Origin: Bimuria novae-zelandiae CBS 107.79
Taxonomy: Eukaryota > Ascomycota > Dothideomycetes > Pleosporales > Didymosphaeriaceae
Length of the DNA: 64,000 bases
NCBI GenBank assembly: GCA_010015655.1
Contig: ML976660.1
Span: forward strand, 369,937-433,936
Direction of reading: 5' to 3'
Each line of letters opens with the position of its first letter. Position 1 is the first letter of the stretch. The notes beneath the pieces are model-generated. The model saw only the letters and a list, made by a program, of their open reading frames with translations, was not told where the DNA came from and did not search any database. Positions 37,375 through 49,915 of the stretch are shown piece by piece. The position numbers were made by a program, and so were the translations under genes.

Positions 37375-40093
37375 ATGTCGTCCCGCTTCTTCGCTGGCGG
37401 CAGCGACAGCGAGAGCTCCAGCTCCGAGGAGGAGGAGCTTTACTCTGAGGAGGAGTCGCAGGAGGAGTCCTCGGAGGAAGGGTCTGATGAAGATGAGGAG
37501 GAGGACGACGATTCCTCCGACGATGAGGGCCTGGGTGCCAACAAATTCTTGAAGGACGCCGAGAGCGACGACGAGAGCGATGAGGACGAGGGGGCGAAGG
37601 TGCTGAAGAGCGCGAAGGACAAGCGATTCGAGGAGCTCGAGGGGACGATCAGGAGCATTGAGAATGCGGAGAAGATTAATGATTGGGCTGTTGTTCAGGA
37701 GCGTGAGTGTTCAAGGAAGGCCGACACAGGACTGAAGTTCTAACAAGTACTGTAGAGTTCGACAAGTTGAACCGCCAGATCCCCGCCCTCATCCGACAGA
37801 ATGATGGACGTGTGCCCAAGATGTACATCCAGGCCATCGCCGACCTTGAGACGGTCATGAACGAGACGCTCGAGAAGCAGAAGGTCACGCCGAAGAAGAT
37901 GAACGCTATCAACACGCGTGGTCTGAACGCCGTGCGCCAGAAGATCAGGAAGAACAACAAGGAGTACGCCAAGGACATCGATGCGTACCGGGCGGACAAG
38001 GACGCCTTCATGCGCGAGCAGGTGGTCGAGGTGGCGCCCAAGAAGAAGGACAAGAAGGCGCCGGCCGCCGTCGCACTGGACGCCCAGGCTGTGGCCGACG
38101 CGGACGACGATGGCTTCACTGTTGTCGACGCGCGCGGCAAGGCGGTGCAGTACACACCCGAGAGCATTCTCAAGCACCTGCGGTCCATCGTGGAGCAGCG
38201 AGGCCGCAAGAACACAGATCGTATGGAGCACATCCGGACACTGGAGAAGCTGTTTGATGTTGCTTCCACCGACTACCAGAGGATTCGCGTGCTCCTGACC
38301 CTGATCTCTACGCGCTTCGATCTGACGTCCGGCACTGGCAACCAGATGGCACAGGAGCAATGGAAGCTGTGAGTTTGGCCGGTTCAATTATTCATGTATA
38401 ATGCTAACAAATTCCAGCGCACAACAGGAGTTCAATAAGCTCTTGGATACACTCGACGCTTCCAAGTCGATCGTTGTTGTAGAGGGTGCCGAGGAGTGGG
38501 AAGACGACGACAAGCAGCCCGCAATTGCTGATGGCGAGATCTTCAAGATCCCGGGCAGCGTCGTGTCCTTCGTCGAGAGGCTCGATGACGAGCTCACTCG
38601 TTCGCTCCAGCACATCGACCCTCACACGTCCGAATACATCGAGCGCTTGACCGACGAGGGCTCTCTGTACGCCTCGCTCGTCCGCGCGCTCGTGTACGTT
38701 GAGAGGCTGAAGAAGAAAGACAACGGCTCGTTGGGCGTGCCGCAAGAGTCTCTGAACCGTGTCGTCATGCGCCGGTTGGAGCACGTCTACTTCAAGGTAT
38801 GCGCATCCTGCAAGGTGGAAATTTTCATGCTAACGAATACAGCCTTCCCAAGTCGTCACAATCCTCGAGAACAACACCTGGAAGAACCTTCCAGCCAACC
38901 TTGACTCCGAAGTCACTCCCCGCTCTACAGCAGACGACACTGCTTCCCTCGTCCAGAGACTCTGCACATACCTCTTTCAACATGCCGAAGGCATCATCCG
39001 TGCCAGGGCCATGCTGTGCCAGGTCTACTTCCTGGCTCTGCACGACCAGTACTACAAGGCTCGCGACATGATGCTCATGTCGCATCTTCAGGAAACCATC
39101 AGCAACTTTGACGTCAGCACCCAGATCCTTTTCAACCGTGCGTTGGTGCAAATCGGTCTATGTGCATTCCGCGCCGGATTGGTCTACGAGGCACAGACAT
39201 CGCTTCAGGAGATCTGCGGCAGCAACCGACAGAAGGAGCTCCTGGCACAAGGTCTGCAAATGCAGCGCTTCACTCAGATCTCTCCCGAACAGGAGCGTCT
39301 GGAGCGTCAAAGACAACTACCTTTCCACATGCACATCAACCTTGAGCTGCTAGAGTGCGTCTACCTGACTTGCTCCATGCTTCTCGAGATCCCTCTCCTT
39401 GCACAGGTCGGCTCATCGCCAGACATTCGGAAGCGCGTCATCAGCAAGACCTATCGCCGCCTCTTAGAATACCACGAGCGCCAGATCTTTACCGGTCCGC
39501 CCGAGAACACTCGCGACCACGTCATGCAGGCTTCGAAGGCGCTCTCTGCAGGCGAGTGGAAGAAGGCCGCGGAATACATCAATAGTATCAAGATCTGGGA
39601 GCTCATGGCCGACAGCGACAAGATCAAGGAGATGCTCTCGGCACAAATCCAAGAAGAGGGTCTGCGGACATACCTCTTCACATACGCGCCTTTCTACGAC
39701 ACCCTTGCCGTCTCGACACTAGCATCCATGTTCGACCTACCCGAGCGCAAGGTCTCAGCCGTCGTGTCGCGCATGATCTCGCACGAGGAACTCGCCGCCG
39801 CGCTGGACCAGGTCAACTCGGCTATCATCTTCCGCAAGGGCGTCGAGCTGTCACGCCTGCAGACGCTCGCGCTTAGCCTCGCCGATAAGGCGTCGGGACT
39901 CATCGAGTCGAATGAGAAGACGCTCGAGCAGCGGACACAGGGTACCGCGAATGCGTTTGAGAGGCAGACTCGGGGTCGCGGTGGGGGTCGTGGTGGTGGC
40001 CGCGGTGGAAGGGGCGGGATGGGTGGCCGCGGGGGTGGTGGAAGGAATCAGCAGTTTACGGGCGGTGCGTTGGGACGGGCTATTCAGGCGTAG
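37375..40093 (+). CDS. NIP1: Eukaryotic translation initiation factor 3 subunit C
   Basis: Core subunit of eIF3, which places initiator tRNA, eIF1 and eIF5 on the 40S ribosome. Four exons: 37375-37702, 37756-38368, 38418-38796, 38843-40093 (2,571 nt, 856 residues, normal for fungal eIF3c); introns are 46-53 bp with CTAAC branch sites. The N-terminus is a long Ser/Asp/Glu-acidic tract (residues 8-75), followed by the conserved [14 protein letters not shown] at the first splice junction. The PCI domain is in exon 4 ([16 protein letters not shown] region). The C-terminal tail is an RGG box ([15 protein letters not shown]) ending [12 protein letters not shown]. Start ATG context CCAATATGTC. Confidence 0.96.
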
Positions 40094-41709
40094 AGTGTGT
40101 ATTACACTGTACTTGGTGGTAGCATTGCTTGATGCTGCAAGGAAGATGGTTTACACGGCTGGCGTCATGATTTTTCAAAGAGGGTCTCCGGCTCTCGTGG
40201 ATGGATGGATAATGTGATATGCATGCGTATGTTAGAAAGTGGGCCCATGTCCCATACTGTCACATCCAATGAATGGTTATATAAAAGTTCAAACTTGCCC
40301 ATTTTGATATCTGGCTGTTCACAGCTGGGGATGTTATCGCGACGTGGAGCTTGAAATTGAGGTCTGCTCATAATAATATCGCTACTTGGTTGAAGGGTTG
40401 TGGTGTAGACGTGGGAAGTATTGAGATAGTTTGGTCTACCTAATATGAGCGTTGCTGAGGCGGCATCAGACGAATATCGTCCCTAGAAAGGATGAGTGAT
40501 GATGATGAAGTGCATGCGGGGAAGTAATGTCTTTGAATATATGGGTTCTTTCTGGTGGAGGGGTTCTTCACAACATGCTTCCTCTTGTGGGGAAACTAAA
40601 AGTGCTTAGAAAGGGACTACATGGGGAGGGGCCCCAAGAGTTACGAGGTCCGAGAAGTTTAGTAGAAGCGCAAGTGGCTTATCTCTGCCATATAAAAAGA
40701 ATCGATGCTAGATGCAACGTACTTGCAACACAAGTGGTCTCTGTAGGCTAGACGTACCCCTCATCCTCTTCAAGCGCACGCTAGCAGCATGACAACTTAA
40801 TGAGAAAAGGCACGTCTCACACAGAGCCATAATCCCTCGCACCCTACCAGCCCGATAGGCATGCCGATAGCAAAGCCATGCACACGCCGCCGAGCCCCTC
40901 TGTTTTAAAGCCCAGAAGGCTCTCGAACTCTCTAGAAGCCTACAATGGCTGTATATTAGTTGACTTATCTCGATACGACCAGAGCGGGTTAGGGGAGCAC
41001 GAGAAAGAACAAGACAAAAGCGTGGCCGAAGTCAAGGGAAAAGAAGTGTACTATCATGATGGATTTAGAGTACAGTAAATGGCATATTGTGTCAGACAAC
41101 GGGTGGTCGATCGTTCCGTTCGGTCCCACGGGGGTGCATGGCGCACGACATCAACGACAACATTCGCGTCCATATTGTATATCCATGGTGGTAGGATCAA
41201 CAACGTGAGTAGGATGCTCGGTGCGGATCGATGAAGGGGAGTGGTGCCAGAACCGCAGAGGATCGAGACGGACCGTTCGACGCCGACGCTAATCGCTGCT
41301 CTCGCAAGGAGGTGTGCCCGAGATAATCGCTCGAAATCGACCGCAAAATAAGACATATACCGGTCCTAAAGCTGTGCACGGTAAGCCCATTCTCGCCGAA
41401 GCGCCAGTATGAGCTGCAAAAAAACAAACAAACAAATCCTCCTGCGCCATGAAAGGGGTATACCGTTGACCATGATCGTGTAACGCCTCCAGGTGATCCG
41501 ACTTTGAGCGCTTGGAATTTAGTCGAGGACGATGGGCTCAGTGCTGGTTCCCGAATGCTCCAGAGTAACCGGCCTGCGGCCTGCAGTTCCTGCTACTTTA
41601 GAGTCTCCTCTGTGAGGCATGATCAGCACGATGCGCAAGGAGATTCTCAAGCCCATTGCCCAGTCGAGGGATGTCCTCGTGTCCTATCTTGCCCCCGCAC
41701 GCTCTGGAC
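40094..41709. other. Intergenic region between convergent eIF3c and TRF4-like genes
   Basis: 1.6 kb between two convergent stop codons, presumably both 3' UTRs. I see no frame with domain-like composition and no obvious structured RNA. The stretch is normal in base composition and is not a transposon remnant that I can recognise. Confidence 0.6.
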
Positions 41710-43895
41710 TTACTGAATCCGTATCTTATCCATGGTCGCTCGCTGGTCGTGATATTTGGTGTAATTGCCACCTAGGATGGATTCGAGAAGGCTGAGGTCG
41801 TGAACAGAGCTCATGTGGACCGTTCGCATCCGTTCCTCCAGTACTCGGTGTACCCAAGTAAAGAGCTTGAAGACCTTGTCGACACTGTGGGAACCCCCTG
41901 AAAGGTTGTTCGTCGGATTATTGGGATCTTGAATGGCCAAGCGATCAGCTCGTTCCTGTCGACCATCGATACCGATCTTCCCCTATGCACAGTCAGTAAT
42001 CTGCAGAAGTGTGAAAATGCTTTGTCTTAAACTTACCTTTCGAATGATCGCCGGCGGATCGATTACGATTCTGTACTGACCGTAGTTGAACTTATTACCA
42101 TAGTAATCTAAGAAGCCGAGGAAAAGTAGGCCGAAGTTCTCTTCCGCCGGGTGATGCTGTAAATAATGCACAACGAGACAGCAGATGCTCAAGCCGCCAA
42201 TGCCACCGCTGCTGACCTCGTTAAGATTGTACATCTCCAATAACTGCTTCACAAGGGCAACCAGATAGGTGAAATGTTCACCGTGTTGCTTTTTCCACTT
42301 GCTCATAGTACCTTGCGCGTCCAACCCACTCATATTTTCGAATGAGATGTCCACAGGAAGACCGGTCTGGATATCCGTGAACTTGACGATAGGGACCTTG
42401 GCCTTTGCGATGACGAATGTATCTTTGGCAACTCGACTGTTCCTCAACTTCTCAGCCAGCTTGTACATTTGGCTCTTCGATACATTGAGCACAGCAGGAC
42501 CGCCGCGGTAGTGTGTATCGGTGACAAACACAAGGTCCATGTCAGCTGCCGGCAAGTAAAGCCCGACGGGAAATGAGCCGAAACACTTTATGTAGCCCGG
42601 ATGTGATTGAAACGTCCTGCTTACCACCGAATGCACTCGGCGAATCAGGTCAAGGCGAACTTCATTGTCATGCTCTTTAGGGCCTACGAAGTCGTAGAAG
42701 TCCATGATCTCGTTATGCAGCCTGAAACGCGTCAGTATACGGGGAAAGCGGTCAGAGAAAGGTGAAGAACTTACAGTCTCTCCGGCTGGTCTCGGAGGCG
42801 CTCGTAGTCTTGGCGAAATGCCCAGGGCGCAGAGTCAAGGTCGTCCTTGGGTGCCCATTCAGGCTTCATACCGCCATAGTCATCAGGCTGTTTGCGCTTC
42901 CTGGAGCTAGTGCTCAGATCCGGCCTCGGGGGAAGGCCTGCAGACCTGGAGCTGGTCCTAAGCTCCAGCCTTGTGGGAAGACGTGCAAACTCAGCTGAGC
43001 GTTTGCCACGAGCGTTTGCAGAGCCGGTAGTTGCAACTTCGTTGAGCGAGCCTTGCAGGGGCTGGGACCTTGAAGCGGCCTCAGTAGGGGCCATGATGAC
43101 CTCGGAAGCCTCGTCCTCGTCCTCGTCACCGAACGAAATAAAGTCATCATTGGCGGTAACAGCATTGGAAGCGTCTGCCTGGCCGGTAACTTCGTTTTTG
43201 GCTTTGCGGATAAGCTTGACGAAGTCAATTCTCTTGCCAGTCGTCTCATCAGGAGGTGGCAGAACAATATACGGGTCGGGGTTGCTCCACTTGGGCACAG
43301 AATCACCGTCATCACGGCTGGTCGATTGGGTACGAGTGACCTTGGTTTTGTTTTGAGTTGCACCATCATCGTCGGTGTCGTCAGTGCCCACATCCATGTC
43401 AGCCTCTTCGTCATCTGACAACTCTGCGAGATCACGGAACTTATTGGCCTCGTGAGCTACACCGAGGAAATGCTCTGTGCTATCATCGCGGGACTGCAAC
43501 AAGGCACGCTCGTGGGCGGCTTGCGAACGAAATCCTCCCCTACCGCGCCCGCCTCCCCGAAAGTGGGAAGGCCCGGCATGGCCACCACGCCTGCCGAAGC
43601 GCGCATTGTTGTTACCAGATGCGTCGCCACGACCGCGGCCGTTGCTGCGTGGGGCTCCGCGCTCAACGGTGGTAGCGGGAGGGAACTGGGGTGCTGGGTT
43701 GTTGCTGGTAAAGGTGAATTCGCTGCGGCTAGGAGCGCTGCCATTCTGCTGTTCTCTAGGCCGGTACATGTCGCCTTGGCGGCGAGAGTGGCTGTTGTTG
43801 CTCTGGCCGCCGGTCATGCGGTTGGCAAGACTCCGTCCTGTGGCTCCCCGCCGCTTCTGCTGGGGCGGCGGACGACTGCGACGGGTGTCCACCAT
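41710..43895 (-). CDS. TRF4: Noncanonical poly(A) polymerase, TRF4/5 (Cid14) type
   Basis: Nuclear nucleotidyltransferase that adds short poly(A) tails to aberrant RNAs as part of a TRAMP-type complex, marking them for the exosome. Exons read leftward: 43895-42775, 42721-42037, 41982-41710 (2,079 nt, 692 residues); introns are 53 and 54 bp. The first 370 residues are low-complexity with RGG-like stretches (GGGRGRGGFR) and acidic runs. The catalytic domain starts with FGSFPVGLYLPAADMDLVF, which contains the GS motif and the DxD metal ligands. The third Asp is in GLPVDISFEN, and the nucleotide-recognition motif includes GNKFNYGQYRIVI. It is convergent with eIF3c. The TRF4 versus TRF5 assignment cannot be made here. 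Confidence 0.9.
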
Positions 43896-44564
43896 TGGAA
43901 ACGAGCGTCTGAGCTAATGATCCTGAAAGAGCGTGGCCTCGGTCAATCCGCGCGTGTGTCGTTTGTCGTGGGGGAGCGCGCTGGTCGTTTGTGCGGCGAG
44001 TGCGGTGGAGAGAAAGACTTTATCAGTGTTGAGCGGCAGGTGCCAAGCCTGTTTAGCGCCATTTCGCCTGTGTGACGCGATTTCTGGGGAAGGAGCGCCC
44101 GGGGTGAAATTGGAAAACCGGTCAAGCAGACAATTGGTGAACAAAAGTATAGACGTCGAACGGGGCATGATTCACCCAAGATAGTGAAATTCAGGAGCTC
44201 TGGTAATATCGATGACACGACGACGGCCTGTCTTGCATCATGCTGGATTCATCAAATGCATTCTTGACAATTAAAATTCCTCAATTCGTCCAACTCAATA
44301 ATACAGAGAATAATACAAAAAATTTGAAGACAGAGTTTATACAGGGCAGGCGGAGAGTGGAGAAAACAACGTGGTCGATGTATGCTTCTCTTGCCCCCAC
44401 GCTTAGCAACACAGAATCTCTCAACCAACAGCGCCATGCCAAACGCTATGCCACTACCCAAACGCCGTTGAATGCCTTGAGGTAGGAGATGTGTCGCCGC
44501 TCGCTGTGCACGCAAGCCTGCGTACTTGGGTGGGTTATGCACGGCCATGCACGATTAACCTTCC
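43896..44564. other. Upstream region of TRF4-like gene and PAM16 3' flank
   Basis: 670 bp between the TRF4-like ATG and the PAM16 stop, both genes read leftward. It should hold the TRF4-like promoter and PAM16 3' UTR. A run of AAT/ATA-rich sequence lies at 44275-44330. No further gene is seen. Confidence 0.55.
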
Positions 44565-45023
44565 TCATTTCCCTTCTTTTGTCCACTTGGGCTTGAACCC
44601 TTCCGAAAGCTCCTGCTCTCTCTCCGCCGCCTGTTTGAAGCCTTGTACCTCGCGCTCGATGCGCTCTCTTGCCCTCAATATCTTGCTTTGTAGGTAGAAA
44701 CTGCCGCCCTTCTTCGGATCGTTGAGGTCAAATAACCGCTTGAATCGCTCCGTGACGAAAGCTTCGTCTATTTGTCCCATCTTCGAGGGGCCGACGTTGA
44801 GGATCTGGCAGGCTTCGTCCATGGTGATGTTGGAGGAGGAGAAACCGCCACCGGCTTTCTGGCCTGCGGCGGCATACTTTTGCGATGCGGCGGCTTGACG
44901 GTAGGATTCGGAGACGGCGCGCCCTATTATGCGCACGCCGGTGAAGACGACTTGTGTTATTATGCGGTGGGCCTGGGACTGTTAGTTCGATGCAGCTATT
45001 GAAGGAGGCGCGCGACTTGCCAT
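44565..45023 (-). CDS. PAM16: Mitochondrial import motor subunit PAM16/TIM16
   Basis: J-like subunit of the TIM23 import motor in the mitochondrial inner membrane. It pairs with PAM18 and regulates its stimulation of mtHsp70. The model has a one-codon first exon (ATG, 45023-45021), an intron 45020-44973 with a GCAAGT donor and CAG acceptor (48 bp, branch CTAAC), and exon 2 44972-44565: 136 residues in all. The protein then starts M-AHRIITQVVFTGVRIIGRA, matching the conserved PAM16 N-terminus, with the J-like helices (DEACQILNVG to RARERIE) and no HPD motif, as expected for PAM16. Without this splice there is no ATG upstream of the hydrophobic N-terminus; the next ATG (44936) would lose the import segment. 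Confidence 0.9.
44973..45020 (-). other. PAM16: GC-AG intron directly after the PAM16 start codon
   Basis: Donor ATG|GCAAGT and acceptor CCCAG|GCC with a CTAAC branch site. GCAAGT is the preferred form of the minor GC-AG class spliced by the major spliceosome. The splice is required to reach the conserved AHRIITQVV sequence in frame. Confidence 0.8.
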
Positions 45024-45686
45024 TGTGACAGACTGTTGCGACCAAAACCGCAAATCGAGGGGTGTCAGGGAAGGGGCGAATGCTGTGTACTTCTTGATGG
45101 CTGCTGCTCTCGAGTGCGGAGGAGGAACGGAGGCTCAGAATTTCTAAAGGTTCGGCGCGATTCCGACCCTGGGATCCGAATGTCACGTGATTTCCACTTC
45201 GTATAGACTCGACCAATCAGATCACGATCGCAAACCGGGAAGGCAGCACCCTGCAGTTCCTGCCTTTCAAAGGTTCCAGCATCTCAAGATGACCTTGAGA
45301 ACCAAGCCTCATAGGAACTATCGTAAGTGATGTAGATATGCTATATTCCATATATCATCTGCAGTCCTGGTCTCGTTCCACGGGTAACCCAAGTGCTCTC
45401 GGCTCCAGGCATTCACATGTGCCCGACTGCGGAATCCACGTGCCTCCAGATGACCTCATTTCATTCACGTTGCTCAAGTAGTCCTCCAGTCGCTCCGTAC
45501 AAAAGCTACCCTTGATCTTGTGGCTAGCGCGCAAACGTGCAATCAACGTTACGAGTACCCGCGCGCAGCCACGATTGGCGATGACGCAGCCTCTCTCTAT
45601 GCATGGCAGCATTTGGCAAGTTCCCAAGCAACCACCCAACATGGCACCATGCTGATACTGCTTGAGATACCCCGTGGCTAGAACAC
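45024..45686. promoter_or_regulatory. Divergent promoter PAM16 / peroxisomal membrane protein
   Basis: 660 bp between two divergent starts. Open frames through it are not protein-like. No clear motif could be assigned. Confidence 0.5.
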
Positions 45687-47502
45687 ATGTCCACCTCCTC
45701 GCGATTCGGGAACGATGCGTCTCCGCAGCCCGTCGCCGACCCAAACCCGCCCACCTACGCCGCCTTCTCTCCGTCCACCCTCGGCCAGACGACGCCCCAG
45801 ACGAAGCTGCGTTCCGCCATACTAGTCCACCAGAAGAGCCCGCTGCTCGCCGCGACACCGCCGCAGATTACACGGGTCCTGGCCTATTCGCATCCGTACA
45901 TACTTCCGCTGAACAAGTTCGTCGGGCTGCTGACATGGACCACCGGCGATCCGTGGGAGAGCTTCCTCCTGGTGGCCGGCTTCTGGGCCCTGGTGCTCTA
46001 CGGCGATGCTGTCACGAGATACGCGGGGCCGATAATCGTGGTGCTGGGCCTGATCGCGGGCATGTATGCGCGGCGGTATTCCCCGCTTTCGTCCACATCA
46101 TTCACGGGCGAAAAGGGCCAGAAGGAACATAGCCGGGCCGAGTCGGAGAGCAACATCAAACACCACAAGAGCTTGGAGGAGATTGTGGACAGTCTCAAGT
46201 TGTTCACGTCGCGCTGCAGCATACTGCTCGACCCGTTTCTGCGCCTGACCGACTTCCTCTCGACCCAAAGGACGGCGACTTCGGCCACGACGAGACCGGC
46301 GCTGACCCTCCTTTTCATTCGCATACTTTTCGTCCTACCCATATGGATCATCTTGACATTACCGCCATTCTATATCCTTACAACCAAGCGCGTCGTGCTA
46401 GCCGTGGGCACCGTGGTGCTTAGTTGGCATTCGCGGCCTGCCCGAGTTTCACGTGCAATACTATGGCGCTCACGGACTGTCCGGAGAATTTGCGTTTTCC
46501 TCACGGGACTAGATTTCGGAGGGGTAGATCCGGTAGCCAAGGACAAAAACGGCGCCCCAGCGCTACCGCCGCGCAGAAAGAGCGCTCAACAAGTTGCTGC
46601 CTCTTTGGCTGCAAAGAGGCGGCCAGACTCACCGGGCGTGCGCTTTACTTTCAGCATTTACGAGAATCAGAGAAGATGGCTGGGCATAGGGTGGACATCA
46701 TCCATGTTGGCTTACGAACGAGCCTCCTGGACCGACGAGCACCTCAACCCTGTACCGCCAAAAGATGACTTCGAGCTTCCAGACGTAGAAGGCGGACAAG
46801 CGAGATGGAGGTGGATACAAGGTAGCGAGTGGAAAGTTGACGGCGCCGAGAAGGATACAAACGGAGCCAAGACTGCTTCTGGAGAAGACGCGGGGTGGAT
46901 ATACTACGACAACAAGGTATGTCCTAAAAAATACATTCTTGGGCATAACACCAACAGCATCATAGTGGCGGGACGGTCGACGAGGACAAGACGGCTGGGG
47001 CCGCTACACGCGCCGCCGAAAATGGTACCGCGACGCCGAACTCGTCGAAGTCACTCCCTCCACCGACATCACGCCCGTTCCCACCCCCCGCATCGACCCC
47101 GTTTCCGACGCCGCTGAGCCCGCACTGCCCACGCTCGCTTACCAAAGGCCCGCTCACTCCCGCTCCGTCTCTACTACCTCCACCACCCTGACCAAAATCT
47201 CCTCCAACGCTAGCACCACCGCCAGCACGGACCAAACCCTCGCAAACAACGCCGAGCTTGTGCCTTCAGCGGCGTCAGATACGGATGGAGCTAGCACGAA
47301 GAGCAAGCACGGCTGGTTCAAGAAGAAGAGGACGAGGAGTAGGGGCGGTAGCGACGCTGCTGCACCGACGGTCGCGACGAGTACGAGTAGTAATTTTAGT
47401 AGGAGGAGCGATGAGGATGATGTGCATACGCCGCTGGAGAGGACAGCTAGGGATGATGAGTGGCGCATAGGCGATGATTTGCGGATGCAGCTAGATATAT
47501 GA
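45687..47502 (+). CDS. Peroxisomal membrane protein with dysferlin domain (Pex23/Pex30-type, peroxin-Pex24 family)
   Basis: Likely integral membrane protein of peroxisomes or their ER contact sites, a family that sets peroxisome number and size. Exons 45687-46916 and 46966-47502 (intron 49 bp, GTATGT...TAG) give 588 residues. Hydrophobic segments lie at about 93-130 (LLVAGFWALVLYG onward) and 208-245 (LLFIRILFVLPIWIILTLPP). The dysferlin domain follows at about 318-436 with its hallmark Trp/Arg pattern: FSIYENQRRWLG, WRWIQGSEWKVD, then after the splice WRDGRRGQDGWGRYTRRRKW. The splice at 46916/46966 joins the two halves (GWIYYDNK-WRDG). The C-terminus is Ser/Thr-rich and basic. Which PEX paralogue it is cannot be settled without a tree. 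Confidence 0.85.
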
Positions 47503-48214
47503 CACCCCTTTGGTTTGGTTTGGATCCACGGCGCTTTTGTATGCTGGGTTTGGGAGGTTGGAATTGGATTTGGTATACCAAGGGATCATTGGGTAGCGTT
47601 GTTATTGAAGACGGGGTGTGGGATACATGCGCGTATGCATAATCAATATACAGCCTTGCCGCTCAGTAACACGGTTTATTCGTTGCGGCTTCTGCACAAG
47701 TCTGAACCCTACAATCAACGACCTGCCCAAGACGCCTTCCCCCTACGCCCTAGTCCTAGCCCAATTCGTCGCGCCAACGCATCCCATCCGATATCCCACT
47801 GCGTCCCCGTGAACTTCTCGCGTATCTCACGAGGCAGCGTCACGCTCCTAGCAGTAAGACTATAAGAAAGTGACCGGTTCGGGGAGATTGGGAGGTATGA
47901 TGGAATGCAGAGGGGCTGAGGGCTGCCGGATGTGGCACTCAGAGGCGTGCGTTTGCTGCATCTTCTGGTGGAGATCGAGGGTGAGGAGTGCCAAGGGGAT
48001 GGATGGGGGCTGTGAGGACAGGCCTGACGCGTATCTAAAGCCAAACGTACCATGGAATCTCTGCGGACTCCAGTCGAATGATACATGCGCAGTTCTGTTG
48101 ATAAATTGCCCAGGACCTTTTGTGCCCACGCGCTTCGGGGCCAACTGTCGATGACAAGTATGTAGATTGCCCGCCTCAGGTAACGGTGTCAAGTCCCAGG
48201 AACCCATTCAGATC
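47503..48214. other. Intergenic region between convergent Pex-type gene and transcription factor
   Basis: 710 bp between two convergent stops. No domain-like frame is seen; it should hold both 3' UTRs. Confidence 0.55.
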
Positions 48215-49915
48215 CTATACATCGAAATTGTGAAGCCACTCGTTATCGATCGGTACGTCAGGACACGTATCCATACCACTGTCTACCACTTCATCTTGGC
48301 CCACGGTATGCGAAGGGCCATTCCGAGGACTTCGAAACACCGCGGAAGCCGCCTTCTTCAACGTGCGCAGGACAGTGTCAGCGGCTGACCAATGTCGACC
48401 CAATGACTTTAGAACCCCGAGGATCAACTTGACCCGGTCTGAGTGTTGTTCCAAACACCCGCTCGAGCTTTTGGCATGAATTGCACCGACTGAGAGTTGG
48501 ACGGTAGCGGCGAGGGCTAGTGGGTACATGAAAAAGGGGCTATGCTTATGCACGGGAGCGCGTAGGGCGGCCAGTATGGAGAGGGATTTCGATGCTTCGA
48601 TTGCTTTGATGGAGTGCATGTACCGCCGACTGTAAGGGCAGAGGAGCTTGGTAAAATTACTCCCGGGAACATTCTGCATGACCGGATCGGGAGAGATGAG
48701 GTCGCCCCTGGAAAAGTGGAGGAGGATGGTGCTGTAATGAATGAACGTGTGCGCCTGGAACATCAACTCGTCCAGCTCGCCGAAGGTATTGACTACCTCG
48801 GGCTCGCTCTTGGAACGCGGCAAATGGTGAATGAAAGCAGCAGGTGCATTGTCGACCGCCTGAACAAGTTCCTTTTCTGCGCCATGTCCTCCCGTGATTG
48901 TCAGGACTCGCCCGACAAGGCGCACAGCTTCAATGCGGTAGCAGAACGATGAGAAGACCTTTTCTTCTTCTGCGAATACGCTGTTGTGGAAGTCTTCGAG
49001 TGTTACCGGCATGAAGCACATACCGCTTTCGTAGACCAACTCTTCGCATGGTAAAAGCACTTCCGCATTCACTGCGTTGGTCTTGAATAATCCCTTGCGT
49101 TGCAATGTGGCAATGCAGCCATCAGTCACGTATAGCTCGTACCAGGTCCTTCGCATGCTCTCTTCCAGTGTCGTAAGACCGCTGGCATGCTTTTCAGCGA
49201 AGTCACGTCGATGCAACCCAAGTTTCAAAGCACTTTCAATGGCTGAGTCGGGAACTATTCGCGCTTCGCCCAAGGCATTCTCTGCAAGAAGAACAATAGT
49301 GTAGAGAATGCGTGCTTGTACCATCTCGGGTGTGTGCTGGTCCCCATCTTGAATTTCTTTTGCAGCCCGTTCTCAGAAGGTGACTCGTGGAGCTGCTGGT
49401 GAGAAGTGACTGCCAATGAGTTGCACCACCGCTTTCAGATACCGAGGGTAGCCTTGTTGCCAGTACAGCCTTCTTGGGAGCAGGATAGGGTGACTTGCAT
49501 GAAAGTTAAGATAGTACAAGTCCATTAATTGTTCATCGTCGACCCATAATGGAGTTTGCTCGCTTTGCGCGCTGATTGTTGGGCTGTGCAGAAGTAACGG
49601 ATCTGATGGACCCCCATGAGCAGAGCCATTGACTGCATAGAGGCTTGTCCCGCTATTCTGACACCACTGTGATGATGCCCCTAATGCTTGAGGCAACGCT
49701 GGGCTAACAGCGGACTGCATAATAGCGTTTGACGAGCCAGGTGACACATGAGAGACGGTTGGCCGAGTTCTGGTGTCCAGGCGTGTTACGCCGCGTCGGC
49801 GACTGCGTCCGGAACGTGTCCAAGTGCACGCATAGCCACGAGCCTGGCAACGTCCGCACTTGGGCGTGCTGCCGTCACACTTGAGATGAGTGCGACGACA
49901 CTCCAAGCATGCCAA
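48215..49915 (-). pseudogene. Zn2Cys6 fungal transcription factor, apparently inactivated
   Basis: Fungal-type transcription factor whose reading frame is interrupted. One frame runs from 49915 to the stop at 48215. It begins LACLECRRTHLKC and completes a Zn2Cys6 cluster (C-x2-C-x6-C-x6-C-x2-C-x6-C), followed by a basic RSGRSRRRG linker and a long middle homology region (ARILYTIVLLAENALGEAR; RRTWYELYVTDG). A single in-frame TGA at 49375-49373 splits it after residue 180; the same frame continues immediately (ERAAKEIQDG), so a CGA-to-TGA transition explains it well. No ATG precedes the zinc cluster in frame: the frame is open back to a stop near 50001 without a Met. A transposon end lies at 50120. 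An unseen first exon, a sequencing error or an unusual intron are the alternatives. No target genes can be inferred. Confidence 0.75.

Noticed and set aside
37740..38387. 215-codon open frame antisense to eIF3c exon 2
   Set aside because: It mirrors the eIF3c coding frame and runs through its intron boundary; no recognisable domain.
42892..44075. Long plus-strand frames opposite the TRF4-like gene
   Set aside because: They are shadows of the Gly/Arg/Ser-rich N-terminal region of the minus-strand gene.
49325..49400. An intron removing the in-frame TGA of the transcription factor
   Set aside because: No good GT donor and AG acceptor pair at fungal intron length flanks the TGA without deleting conserved sequence, and the frame is identical on both sides, which fits a point stop better.
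49913..49915. TTG as the start codon of the transcription factor
   Set aside because: Non-ATG starts are rare in fungi, and the codon sits right at the zinc cluster, leaving no normal N-terminus.
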